DNA from: Paramesorhizobium salinisoli
GTDB lineage: Bacteria; Pseudomonadota; Alphaproteobacteria; Rhizobiales; Rhizobiaceae
Reading direction: 5' to 3'
Assembly: GCF_003335045.1 (NCBI RefSeq)
Contig: NZ_QOZG01000005.1
Coordinates: forward strand, 434,001-498,000
DNA length: 64,000 nt
Part shown: positions 9,247 to 17,167 of the stretch, piece by piece
How the letters are laid out: every line of letters begins with the position of its first letter
How positions within the stretch are numbered: position 1 is the first letter of the stretch
Position numbers and translations under genes: made by a program
The notes under the pieces: generated by a model
Databases searched by the model: none
The model's input: the letters and a program-made list of their open reading frames with translations, nothing else
What the model was told of the DNA's origin: nothing

Positions 9247-10419
9247 ATGTCCACTGCCATTGCCTTCATTCGACGGTTCGTCCCGGCACTTGTCCCCGTC
9301 AGCCATGCCGAGCGCCTGCGGTCTTCGCTCGGCGCGCTGGTTGGCATCCTGCTGACGGGATCGGTGAGCAAACTGGCCGTGGGTTCCGATGTCAGCCTTC
9401 CCCTCCTCATAGCGCCGATGGGCGCATCGGCAGTCCTGCTGTTTGCCGTGCCGACCAGCCCGCTTGCCCAGCCCTGGTCGATCCTGGGCGGAAATATCAT
9501 CTCGGCCCTGATCGGCGTCACTTGCGCCCTGTTCATAGCGGACCCCGTGCTCGCCGCCGGAGTGGCGATTGCGGTTTCCATCGGCACGATGCTGCTGCTT
9601 GGCTGTCTGCACCCGCCAAGCGGCGCGGTGGCGCTGACCGCCGTCCTGGGCGGGGCCTCGATCCACGAGGCGGGATACTGGTTCGCCTTGACCCCGGTCG
9701 GCATCAACTCGGCCTTGCTGGTGATGGTGGCGCTTGCCTTCAACAATCTGACCGGGCGCCGGTATCCGCATCTGGCGCCCGCAGGAAATATCCATCACAC
9801 TGCGGATCCGCTTGCGAGCCAGCGGATCGGCGTCGTCCCGGACGATCTGCAGGCCGTGCTCGCCCAGTATGGCGAGATCGTCAATGTCAGCCCCGACGAA
9901 CTCGACGCGCTCCTGCATCAGGCGCAGATCCGCGCCTATAACAGGCGTTCGGGGGAAATCACCTGCGGCGAGGTGATGTCACGGGATGTGCGGACCGTCA
10001 CGCCCGAGACGTCGCTTCGCGATGCGTGGCGCATGCTGCTCGACCATCGCATCAAGGCTCTGCCGGTGATCACCGAAAGCGACGGCCTGGTCGGCATCGT
10101 GACGCAGACCGATTTCATGCGCAATTCCGTTCTCTCGCAAGACGGACGCCTGCATGTCAGTTTTCGCGACCGTATTCGAGGTGCATTCGGGCGGCCGCGG
10201 CACTCACTGCAAAAGGTTTCCGACATCATGACGCCGCGCGTCCAGTCGGCCCTGCCGGAAACCATGATCGCAAAGCTCGTGCCGCCGATGGCGGATATGG
10301 GCCTGCATCACATGCCGGTGGTGGACGACGACAATCGCGTCGTCGGCATCGTGACCCAGTCCGATCTCATCGCCGCCCTTTTCAACGGAAAGATCGCGGA
10401 GCTCCGCGGCGCGGCTTGA
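9247..10419 (+). CDS. HPP-family membrane protein with two C-terminal CBS domains
   Basis: 390 residues. The N-terminal half is an HPP integral-membrane domain with four to five hydrophobic segments and the eponymous GCLHPPSGAVAL at residues 119-130. The C-terminal half holds two CBS domains, about 238-295 (VMSRDVRTVTPETSL, VGIVTQTDF) and about 325-380 (IMTPRVQSALPETM, VVGIVTQSDL), which commonly bind adenosyl ligands. Plant and cyanobacterial HPP proteins have been linked to nitrite transport, but the function of the HPP-CBS form is unproven. It may be an adenylate-gated transporter. The gene is followed closely by a small membrane protein. Confidence 0.85.
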   Translation: MSTAIAFIRRFVPALVPVSHAERLRSSLGALVGILLTGSVSKLAVGSDVSLPLLIAPMGASAVLLFAVPTSPLAQPWSILGGNIISALIGVTCALFIADPVLAAGVAIAVSIGTMLLLGCLHPPSGAVALTAVLGGASIHEAGYWFALTPVGINSALLVMVALAFNNLTGRRYPHLAPAGNIHHTADPLASQRIGVVPDDLQAVLAQYGEIVNVSPDELDALLHQAQIRAYNRRSGEITCGEVMSRDVRTVTPETSLRDAWRMLLDHRIKALPVITESDGLVGIVTQTDFMRNSVLSQDGRLHVSFRDRIRGAFGRPRHSLQKVSDIMTPRVQSALPETMIAKLVPPMADMGLHHMPVVDDDNRVVGIVTQSDLIAALFNGKIAELRGAA

Positions 10420-10511
10420 CCGAAAGACAAGGTCTCCCCAGAACATTTACTGGAACATTTTCCGGCAGCGGCTGTTTTCACGCAGAACCAGTCGTTGAAC
10501 TGGAAACTGCG

Positions 10512-10826
10512 ATGCCCTGGCACATCTATGCCGCCCATTTTCTTGGCGCCGTCTTTCTGGCTAATGCTGTTCCCCATTTTGTGCAAGGAATCAGCGGCAA
10601 GCCGTTCCGGACACCGTTCGCCCCTTTCCAGGGCAGGAATCTGAGCTCCCCTTTGACCAATATCCTCTGGGCCTGGGCAAATCTCGTTATCGCCTACCTG
10701 CTTCTGGTGCAGGTCGGGCCGCTGGCGTTCGGATCGCTGTCGAACATGATGGTTTTTGCGGTCGGCGCAATCGTGTGCAGCGTGGCGCTTTCCCTGTATT
10801 TTGCCAGCCGGCCATCAAGCAACTGA
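10512..10826 (+). CDS. Small conserved membrane protein, function unknown
   Basis: 104 residues with three hydrophobic segments: YAAHFLGAVFLANAVPHFVQGI, NILWAWANLVIAYLLLVQVG and NMMVFAVGAIVCSVALSLYF. The stretch NAVPHFVQGISGKPFRTPFA recurs in many uncharacterised proteobacterial membrane proteins as I remember them. The ATG at 10512 was chosen because the frame upstream lies inside the HPP-CBS gene. The ribosome site is weak (GGAAA). It may be cotranscribed with the HPP-CBS gene 92 bp upstream. Confidence 0.72.
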   Translation: MPWHIYAAHFLGAVFLANAVPHFVQGISGKPFRTPFAPFQGRNLSSPLTNILWAWANLVIAYLLLVQVGPLAFGSLSNMMVFAVGAIVCSVALSLYFASRPSSN

Positions 10827-10850
10827 GCATAGGCTTCGGAAATCGGGAAT

Positions 10851-11132
10851 ATGCCTGCCCCTGATGCGTGGAAATTCCCCGGGATTGCGAGAACAATATC
10901 CTCTTTTCCAGGTTCGGCGGGAATGTTGTTGCACGAGTTTCCCGATATGCATGCGATACAAATCGACATCCTGCCGGAGGTCGGCCACGCGATGGACGAA
11001 CCACAGCGCGAGCGGCATCGGCCATTCGATTTCCTTCGCGGCCCCGAACCCTACAGATATAGCTGGGGCGCTGTGGAGGAGCCGAGCCTTGCGCGACATT
11101 TGTTTCCGCCCGGATGGAGGGATTGCCCATGA
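10851..11132 (+). pseudogene. Possible C-terminal remnant of a GNAT/FemAB-like acetyltransferase
   Basis: A 93-codon frame whose stop overlaps the next gene's ATG by 4 bp (ATGA at 11129), which suggests it was once a coupled coding sequence. The stretch RPFDFLRGPEPYRYSWGA near residue 60 resembles the C-terminal DFLRGxExYKxxWG signature of BioF2/FemAB-type acetyltransferases involved in polysaccharide or lipid modification. The rest of such a protein (about 300 residues) is missing upstream. It may instead be a genuine short gene starting at 10851, 10923 or 10947. I see no strong ribosome site for any of these, so the pseudogene label is inference. Confidence 0.4.
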
Positions 11133-11950
11133 GCCAAGAAGCCGGTGCTCTCGGTATCCGCTGGACGGTCGGTGATGTCTCGAATTTCGGTTTTGAAGCC
11201 CTGCGGCTGTCGATATGGGGAGCAGTCCGCACATTCGGTTCGGATGCCGCCCTCGCGGTTGTCGCCAACTCCCTTCCCGTCGAGGAAGCTCGGCGACGCA
11301 CCGGCCCCGTTCCGAACCGCGTGGCATGGCTTGTGGCCGACGGAGTACCCGAATCCCTCAATACCTATCTCGACGGTGCGATGGCCGACGGTGTGGCATG
11401 GAAACTCGCACCGCCGCGTGTTTTTCCCGACCGGTTCGAACTGGCGCTCGACAATGATTGCATCCTCTGGGACATCCCCGCCACTATCGATGCATGGCGG
11501 CGGGAAAAGCCGCCCCGTTGCCTGATCGCCGCCGACGTGAAGAAGGCCTTCGGCGTGTTCACCGAAATGACGCGCCCTGAGCCGCGCAACACCGGCATTC
11601 GGGGCTTTCCGCCGGGCTTTGATCTGGATCAGGCGCTCACGGCGGTGCTGAAGGATTATCCCGTTCAGTTGCGGTCGGAACTCGACGAGCAGGGCCTGCA
11701 GGCGATTGCGCTCGATCACGGGCGGCCCGCCCATATCGTACCGACCGAGGAAGTGACGATCTGCTCGCCGTTCTGGCCGCACCAACCTTATCTCGGTCGT
11801 GCCGGAGCGCATTTCGTCGGCCTCAATGCGAGGCATCTGCCCTGGTCGTATTATGACCGGCCGGCCAGCGAATACGTGGTGAAGAACTGGCTGGTGCATC
11901 GCCCCGAGATCTGCCGCCGGATCGGCCTTACGGAACCGCCGACGAGATGA
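11129..11950 (+). CDS. Uncharacterised protein, possibly glycosyltransferase-like
   Basis: 273 residues from the ATG at 11129, which is preceded by GGAGGG with 7-base spacing. I do not recognise the family securely. The stretch RFELALDNDCILWDIP near residue 110 resembles the DxD region of GT-A fold sugar transferases. FGSDAALAVVANSLP and the C-terminal WSYYDRPASEYVVKNW have the feel of sugar-nucleotide enzymes. No signal peptide or membrane segment is visible. It lies just upstream of an inositol-phosphate synthase cassette, so a role in making an unusual glycoconjugate is plausible but unproven. Confidence 0.6.
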   Translation: MSQEAGALGIRWTVGDVSNFGFEALRLSIWGAVRTFGSDAALAVVANSLPVEEARRRTGPVPNRVAWLVADGVPESLNTYLDGAMADGVAWKLAPPRVFPDRFELALDNDCILWDIPATIDAWRREKPPRCLIAADVKKAFGVFTEMTRPEPRNTGIRGFPPGFDLDQALTAVLKDYPVQLRSELDEQGLQAIALDHGRPAHIVPTEEVTICSPFWPHQPYLGRAGAHFVGLNARHLPWSYYDRPASEYVVKNWLVHRPEICRRIGLTEPPTR

Positions 11951-12093
11951 ACCCTCAGCGCAAAAGCATCTCCTCAGGAACAATGAAGCTACTCAATGGT
12001 TTGGAAGGTGCTTGAAGGCTCCCTCGGCCATTTTGCGCCAAGGTCCCCGAGCAGCGAGCCGCCGCTATTTGCCGGCATTACCTGAGGTGAAGC

Positions 12094-13194
12094 ATGCAGG
12101 ACACAGCTTTAAGAGTAGGAATTGTTGGCGTCGGTAATTGCGCGTCATCGTTCGTACAGGGGCTCAGCTACTATAGCGGGATCAATTCGCCAGATCCGGT
12201 CGCCGGCCTGATGAGCACCGAAGTCGGCGGATACAAGGTTGATGATATCGTGATCTCCTCGGCCTTCGACGTCAGCGCTGCAAAAGTCGGCCGCGACGTC
12301 TCGGAAGCGATCTTCGCCCCACCCAACAATACCATGCGCTTCGCCGATGTCGCTCCGACGGGCGTGCGGGTAGAGCGCGGCAGGACCCTCGATGGGATCG
12401 GCGAATATGTCCGGGAGATGATCGATGAGTCCGGCGAACCCGAAGCCGATGTGACGGAGGTGCTCAAAAGCAGCCGCACCGATATTCTCGTGTCCTATCT
12501 TCCGGTTGGTTCGGAGCGCGCCTCGCTCTGGTATGCCGAGCGGGCGCTGGAAGCGGGCTGCGCTTTCGTCAACTGCATTCCCGTCTTCATCGCATCGCGC
12601 CCGGAATGGCGCAGGCGCTTCGAGGAACGCGGCCTGCCGCTCATCGGCGACGACATAAAGAGCCAGGTCGGCGCCACAATCGTTCACCGTGTGCTCACCA
12701 ACCTTTTCGAGGAAAGGGGCATCAAGCTCGAACGCACCTATCAGCTGAATTTCGGCGGCAACACCGATTTCCAGAACATGCTGGAACGCAACCGGCTGGA
12801 ATCAAAAAAGATATCCAAGACGCAATCCGTGACCAGCCAGCTTGGCACACCGATGCCCGCAGAAAATGTGCATGTCGGCCCAAGCGACCATGTGCCGTGG
12901 CTGACGGATCGCAAATGGGCCTATATTCGCATGGAGGGCACGGCCTTCGGCGGCGTTCCCATCAATGCCGAGGTCAAGCTGGAGGTCTGGGACTCGCCCA
13001 ATTCCGCCGGCGTGGTGATCGATGCGGTCCGCTGCGCGAAGCTGGCGCTCGACCGCGGCATCGGCGGCGCGCTGGTCGGGCCATCAAGCTATTTCATGAA
13101 GTCGCCGCCCCAGCAATTCACGGATGCCGAAGCACGGATGCGGACCCTCGACTTTGTTTCGGGCAAAGGACAGCCAGCCGGGATGCGCCAGTGA
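12094..13194 (+). CDS. Inositol-3-phosphate synthase family protein
   Basis: 366-residue NAD-dependent enzyme expected to isomerise glucose 6-phosphate to inositol 3-phosphate. The N-terminal Rossmann motif is [15 protein letters not shown] (residues 9-23). Family core stretches follow: [42 protein letters not shown] and [14 protein letters not shown], with the catalytic-region lysines [10 protein letters not shown]. The length fits the short prokaryotic type. The stop overlaps the next gene's GTG by 4 bp. It starts the run of phosphatase, decayed glycosyltransferase and xylosidase, so its inositol product is probably made for that cassette rather than for general metabolism. Confidence 0.88.
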   Translation: MQDTALRVGIVGVGNCASSFVQGLSYYSGINSPDPVAGLMSTEVGGYKVDDIVISSAFDVSAAKVGRDVSEAIFAPPNNTMRFADVAPTGVRVERGRTLDGIGEYVREMIDESGEPEADVTEVLKSSRTDILVSYLPVGSERASLWYAERALEAGCAFVNCIPVFIASRPEWRRRFEERGLPLIGDDIKSQVGATIVHRVLTNLFEERGIKLERTYQLNFGGNTDFQNMLERNRLESKKISKTQSVTSQLGTPMPAENVHVGPSDHVPWLTDRKWAYIRMEGTAFGGVPINAEVKLEVWDSPNSAGVVIDAVRCAKLALDRGIGGALVGPSSYFMKSPPQQFTDAEARMRTLDFVSGKGQPAGMRQ

Positions 13195-13817
13195 GTACGA
13201 TGTTCCATCTGTTGCGTCATGCCGACCACGGTCATGTCGGCAGGATTCTGACCGGGCGCACGCCGGACATCCATCTCTCGGAAACCGGAAAGACGCAGGC
13301 GCAGGCGCTGGCCTCCCATATGGCCGGAATGGGTATCGATGCGCTGTTCAGCAGTCCACAGTTGCGCGCCCGGGAGACTGCAGAATTCATCGCCGCCGCG
13401 ACAGGATTGCCCAACCGGATAGCACCTGAACTGGACGAGATCGATTTCGGATATTGGGCCGGGCAGACATTCGACGCGCTGGCGCTGGATCCGGACTGGA
13501 GGCGCTGGAATGCCGATCGCGAAACCGCAAGCACCCCCGCCGGAGAGACAATGAGTGGCGTAGCCATGCGTTTCGCATGGCTTGTCGAGCGGCTGAGTGA
13601 GGCGTTTCCGGGCGGATCGGTCTGTCTCGTCAGCCATGCCGATGTCATCAAGGCAGGTATCTGCCAATATCTGGGCAGGTCTTTTCAGGAAGTCCATGAT
13701 TTCGAGATCGCGCCCGCTTCCGCCACGACCCTCGTGTTCGCTTCCCAGCGCCCCTTGCGGGGGCTCGATATGGGCGGGATGTACCCGGCAGGGGCGCACG
13801 AGGAGGCGGTCCATTGA
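13191..13817 (+). CDS. Histidine phosphatase family protein
   Basis: 208 residues. The phosphoglycerate-mutase-like RHG motif appears as [12 protein letters not shown] near the N-terminus, with the later [30 protein letters not shown] and the second catalytic histidine in [13 protein letters not shown]. It most likely dephosphorylates a small phosphorylated metabolite, and inositol phosphate from the preceding gene is the obvious candidate. The GTG at 13191 overlaps the synthase stop (GTGA), and an ATG at 13200 is the alternative start. Its own stop overlaps the TTG of the glycosyltransferase remnant. Confidence 0.85.
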   Translation: MSTMFHLLRHADHGHVGRILTGRTPDIHLSETGKTQAQALASHMAGMGIDALFSSPQLRARETAEFIAAATGLPNRIAPELDEIDFGYWAGQTFDALALDPDWRRWNADRETASTPAGETMSGVAMRFAWLVERLSEAFPGGSVCLVSHADVIKAGICQYLGRSFQEVHDFEIAPASATTLVFASQRPLRGLDMGGMYPAGAHEEAVH

Positions 13818-13940
13818 AGATCGTGGTTTTCGGGCTGACGATCAGTACGCCCTGGGCAAACGGTCATGCAACTTTGGCGCGGGCTGGTTCGGGCCGCAGC
13901 GCATGATGTCTCCTTCAACCCACCCGCACGAAGCAACTGA
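13814..13940 (+). pseudogene. Remnant of a CgeB-like glycosyltransferase gene
   Basis: A TTG at 13814 overlapping the phosphatase stop begins a peptide with [10 protein letters not shown] followed by NGHATL, which matches the N-terminus of a glycosyltransferase that I recall accompanying this cassette in other alphaproteobacteria. The frame then breaks. Two bases seem to be missing around 13871-13877, and the similarity resumes one frame over as WRGLVRAAAHDVSF before stopping at 13940. The remaining roughly 300 codons are absent and the xylosidase gene follows 9 bp later. I infer a frameshift plus an internal deletion. Confidence 0.62.
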
Positions 13941-13949
13941 GGTGAAAGA

Positions 13950-14867
13950 ATGATCGAAGCTGCGATGATATGGAACGAGCCCAACAACAAATCCCATTGG
14001 GATGTCGAGATCGATCCGGACTGGTCGCTGTTCGCCGAAATGGTCATCGGGGCGGCGGATGCCATTCGTGATACCAACCCCGATATAACCACTGTCCTTG
14101 GCGGGATCTCGCCGATCGATCCTCTCTTCATCCAGAACATGCAATGGCGGTCGGTGCTCGACCATGTGGACGCGATCGCCGTGCATGGCTTTCCGCTCGA
14201 CTGGAACCTCTGGCCCATCCATGACTGGCCGAAGAAGCTCGACGAAATCCACGCCGTGACCGACTTGCCCGTCTGGGTCAGCGAAGTCGGCGTCTCAAGC
14301 TTCGGGGCGGAAGAGGTGCAATTCTGGGGCTTGAAGCGGACGGCCGAGCTTCTCAAGGGGCGTGCGCCCCGCGTCCAGTGGTACAGCCTCTTCGACTTGC
14401 CGCAGGAATGGGGAGCGACGACGCGCCACAAGGAGGCGGAAGGTTCGTCCTATTACCGGCATTTCTACATGGGTCTGATCCGTGAGGACGGCACGCCGAA
14501 GCCGGCGCTTCACGAGTTCGCCCGCCATACGCCTGATCTCGGTATTTGCCAATGGTTCCACTTCGAGGACCCGCGCCTTGACGAGGGTGTCGCCTGGCTC
14601 AAGCGGCTCGGGGTGAAATCGCTGCGAACCGGGCTTTCCTGGGCTGACAGCTTCCGGCCCAATGCGCTTGCCTGGTTCGACCGGCAGATGGAAGCGATCG
14701 AGGATTTCGACGTGACGCTGACCTTCTGCTTCACGCCCGAACATCGCGGAATTGCGCCGCATCACACGAGCCCGCCGCTGGTGAAAGAGGAATTCGCGGA
14801 GTTCTGCGCCATGATGATCGAACGCTATGCCGGCACCGGTACGCGCCGCCTGCGAGACATCGCCTGA
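13950..14867 (+). CDS. GH39-like (beta-xylosidase annotated) protein
   Basis: 305 residues with a TIM-barrel glycosidase look. MIWNEPNNKSHW at residues 6-17 carries the WNEPN of clan GH-A acid/base glutamates, and VWVSEVGVSSFG near residue 110 is the likely nucleophile region. WYSLFDLPQEW and TFCFTPEHRG are also well conserved. GTGAAAG lies just upstream of the ATG. Because the WNEPN motif sits almost at the N-terminus, the fold is shorter than classical GH39 enzymes, but I recall cassette relatives having the same start. The last residues (after IERYAG) may be altered by a frameshift. No signal peptide is visible, so it acts in the cytoplasm. Confidence 0.72.
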   Translation: MIEAAMIWNEPNNKSHWDVEIDPDWSLFAEMVIGAADAIRDTNPDITTVLGGISPIDPLFIQNMQWRSVLDHVDAIAVHGFPLDWNLWPIHDWPKKLDEIHAVTDLPVWVSEVGVSSFGAEEVQFWGLKRTAELLKGRAPRVQWYSLFDLPQEWGATTRHKEAEGSSYYRHFYMGLIREDGTPKPALHEFARHTPDLGICQWFHFEDPRLDEGVAWLKRLGVKSLRTGLSWADSFRPNALAWFDRQMEAIEDFDVTLTFCFTPEHRGIAPHHTSPPLVKEEFAEFCAMMIERYAGTGTRRLRDIA

Positions 14868-14983
14868 ATTTGCGGGATTTCATGTAGCGGCGCATGCTGC
14901 CCGTTGGAACCTGTCGCGGAGCCCATCCGCGCATGCCGTCAAGACTGGGTTGCCTCGCCATCGCAATGCTCTTTGGGAAACAG

Positions 14984-15745
14984 CTACCCGCAAGGCGGCG
15001 GTTCGACGCTTTCGGGGCGCTTGGCCCTGCGACAGAGATAGACCTCGCGCTCCGGGTGCGCTTCTATGGCGAAGCCGGCGCTTCTGAGCATCGCCTCGAC
15101 CGCCGCCCGGTTCGGGATGAACCAATTGGTGGGATCGCCGCTATAGCGTTCCTCGACGAAATGCAGCTTGGGATAGGCATATTCGTCGAAGACTTCCTCG
15201 CTCTCGAAGGAATAGTCGGGCTCGATAGCCGCGATATCGTCGCTGCCGCGCTGCATGCTTTGAAACAGGAGCATGTCGCCGGCGACATATTCATAGATCA
15301 TGTCCAGGGCCAGAAGCGGGTGACGGAGGTGGTAGAGAACGCCGGTGAAGATCACCAGGTCGAATTTGCGCTTCAGCTTCGGGACGTCATAGACCGACAT
15401 CTGGTGGAGTTCGAGCTCAACGCCTTCCTGCTCTGCGGCGAATGCCGCCTGGCGGAGATAGTGGGGGTCATGGTCGATGCTCACGACATGGGCCGCATTG
15501 CGCCGCTTCATTTCCAGCGAGTAGAAGCCGGCATTGCACCCGATATCGAGCACCGTCTTGCCCGTCATATCCTTCGGCAGCACATCGGCGAAGGTTTCCC
15601 ATTTGCAGGCGGGATAATCGCCGAGGAAGTGTTCGGGCGCGGTTTCGATCCCGCCTATGCGCAGATTGTGAAACCAGGGGGCAAGTTCCTCGATACGCCT
15701 GCGGATCTCATGCGTCTCTTCCACCCTGGCAGCAACTGTCATCAT
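14984..15745 (-). CDS. SAM-dependent methyltransferase, TIGR04290-like
   Basis: 253 residues (the second ATG, 3 bp in, is equally likely). It has the class I methyltransferase motif VLDIGCNAGFYSLEMKRR near residue 85, then VVSIDHDPHYLRQA and FDLVIFTGVLYHLRHPLLAL. The N-terminal LAPWFHNLRIGGIETAPEHFLGDYP is the signature of the family I know as TIGR04290, which belongs to a conserved biosynthetic cassette of unknown product. It converges with the xylosidase gene, supporting membership of the same cassette. The substrate is unknown. Confidence 0.82.
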   Translation of the reverse strand: MMTVAARVEETHEIRRRIEELAPWFHNLRIGGIETAPEHFLGDYPACKWETFADVLPKDMTGKTVLDIGCNAGFYSLEMKRRNAAHVVSIDHDPHYLRQAAFAAEQEGVELELHQMSVYDVPKLKRKFDLVIFTGVLYHLRHPLLALDMIYEYVAGDMLLFQSMQRGSDDIAAIEPDYSFESEEVFDEYAYPKLHFVEERYSGDPTNWFIPNRAAVEAMLRSAGFAIEAHPEREVYLCRRAKRPESVEPPPCG

Positions 15746-15908
15746 TTTGTCTCCTCAGCATTCCAGCAGCATCTTCATTGATGTCGCTCCTTTCCCTCCA
15801 GAACCATTTACGACAGCAAGTGTTCCCGTTCACAAGCCCTCGTCTTTGCTATAGGAATCCCCATCGAAGACCGGTCGCAGCCTACCCGGATAAAACAAGG
15901 ACAAAGCC

Positions 15909-16607
15909 ATGAAGACACTCGTCATCTGCTCCGGCGGACTGGATTCCGTTTCGCTCGCCCACAAAGTGGCTGCGGAGCAGGAACTCAGCGGCCTCCTCTC
16001 GTTCGACTACGGACAGAGGCACAAGAAGGAGCTTGATTTTGCCGCGGCCTGTGCCGCGCGGCTGAAGGTCCTGCACCAGGTCATCGATATCAATGCAATC
16101 GGCCGCAGCCTCTCTGGCTCGGCCCTGACGGACGATCTCGACGTGCCGGATGGGCATTATGCCGAGGAGACCATGCGCGTCACGGTGGTGCCGAACCGCA
16201 ACGCCATCATGCTCGCCATCGCGTTCGGTGTCGCGGCGTCGCAAAAAGCCGATGCGGTTGCGACCGCCGTCCATGGCGGCGACCATTTCATCTATCCCGA
16301 CTGCCGACCGGGCTTCATCGATGCCTTCCAGACCATGCAGCTTCATGCGCTGGAAGGCTATGCCGATATCCGGCTCTACGCGCCTTATGTGAACATCTCC
16401 AAGGCCGATATCGTCACCGACGGAGTGAAGCACCACACGCCCTTTGCCGAGACATGGTCCTGCTACAAGGGTGGCGAACGCCATTGCGGACGCTGCGGCA
16501 CCTGTGTCGAGCGGCGCGAGGCCTTTCACCTCGCGGAAATCGAAGATCCGACCGATTACGAAGATCGCGAGTACTGGCGCGAGGCCATCCGAAACGCGGG
16601 CCGCTGA
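15909..16607 (+). CDS. queC: 7-cyano-7-deazaguanine synthase QueC
   Basis: 232-residue ATP-dependent enzyme converting 7-carboxy-7-deazaguanine to preQ0 in queuosine biosynthesis. The PP-loop SGGLDS is at residues 8-13. SFDYGQRHKKEL and VPNRNAIMLAIAFGVA are family landmarks, and the zinc ligands are C-x8-CGRCGTC near the C-terminus. AAGGAC precedes the ATG with 7-base spacing. No other queuosine gene is visible here and I see no preQ1 riboswitch upstream, so it seems to be a solitary que gene. Confidence 0.96.
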   Translation: MKTLVICSGGLDSVSLAHKVAAEQELSGLLSFDYGQRHKKELDFAAACAARLKVLHQVIDINAIGRSLSGSALTDDLDVPDGHYAEETMRVTVVPNRNAIMLAIAFGVAASQKADAVATAVHGGDHFIYPDCRPGFIDAFQTMQLHALEGYADIRLYAPYVNISKADIVTDGVKHHTPFAETWSCYKGGERHCGRCGTCVERREAFHLAEIEDPTDYEDREYWREAIRNAGR

Positions 16608-16702
16608 TATTGGGAGAGCATTCCTGCGGGAACAATTCCCGGCTCGTGCGGTTCGGCATGCATATCGCCATTGGGTCGCGATGTTCGTGAGAGGGACCTT
16701 CC

Positions 16703-17167
16703 ATGCACAATGACACTCACCGGCCGGGCGCGCTTCGTTCAACGGCGCGGATTGCGGGACATCCCATCCATCCGATGCTCGTGCCCTTCCCCATCGCCTG
16801 CTTCGTCGGCACGCTTTTGACCGACATTGCCTATTGGCGGACCACGGATATCATGTGGGCGAATTTTTCCGCCTGGCTGCTGACCGCCGGCCTGATCACC
16901 GGGGCCCTGGCGGGCATAGTAGGCTTCATCGATTTTCTGGGCAATCGCCTCGTGCGGGCACAGGCGCCGGCCTGGCCGCACATGATCGGCAATGTGCTGG
17001 CGCTGGTGCTGTCATTCTTCAACGTGCTCGTGCACAGCCGCGACGGCTGGATAGCGGTCGTCCCTACCGGGCTGATCCTGTCGGCGGTCGTCGTCCTCAT
17101 CCTGCTCGTCACCGGCTGGCTGGGTGGATCGCTGGTCTATCGCCACCGCGTGGGGGTAGACCATTGA
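16703..17167 (+). CDS. DUF2231 membrane protein
   Basis: 154 residues with four hydrophobic segments. The DUF2231 signature GHPIHPMLVPFPIACFVGTLLTDIAYW sits at residues 19-45, and its histidines have been proposed as possible haem ligands in the family. The stop overlaps the ATG of the sorbosone-dehydrogenase gene by 1 bp. This pairing recurs in other genomes as I remember them and may supply the membrane electron route for the partner oxidoreductase. That role is inference. Confidence 0.85.
   Translation: MHNDTHRPGALRSTARIAGHPIHPMLVPFPIACFVGTLLTDIAYWRTTDIMWANFSAWLLTAGLITGALAGIVGFIDFLGNRLVRAQAPAWPHMIGNVLALVLSFFNVLVHSRDGWIAVVPTGLILSAVVVLILLVTGWLGGSLVYRHRVGVDH

Noticed and set aside
12606-13190. 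Longer start for the histidine phosphatase
   Set aside because: The extension lies within the inositol-phosphate synthase gene; the GTG at 13191 overlapping its stop is the coupled start.
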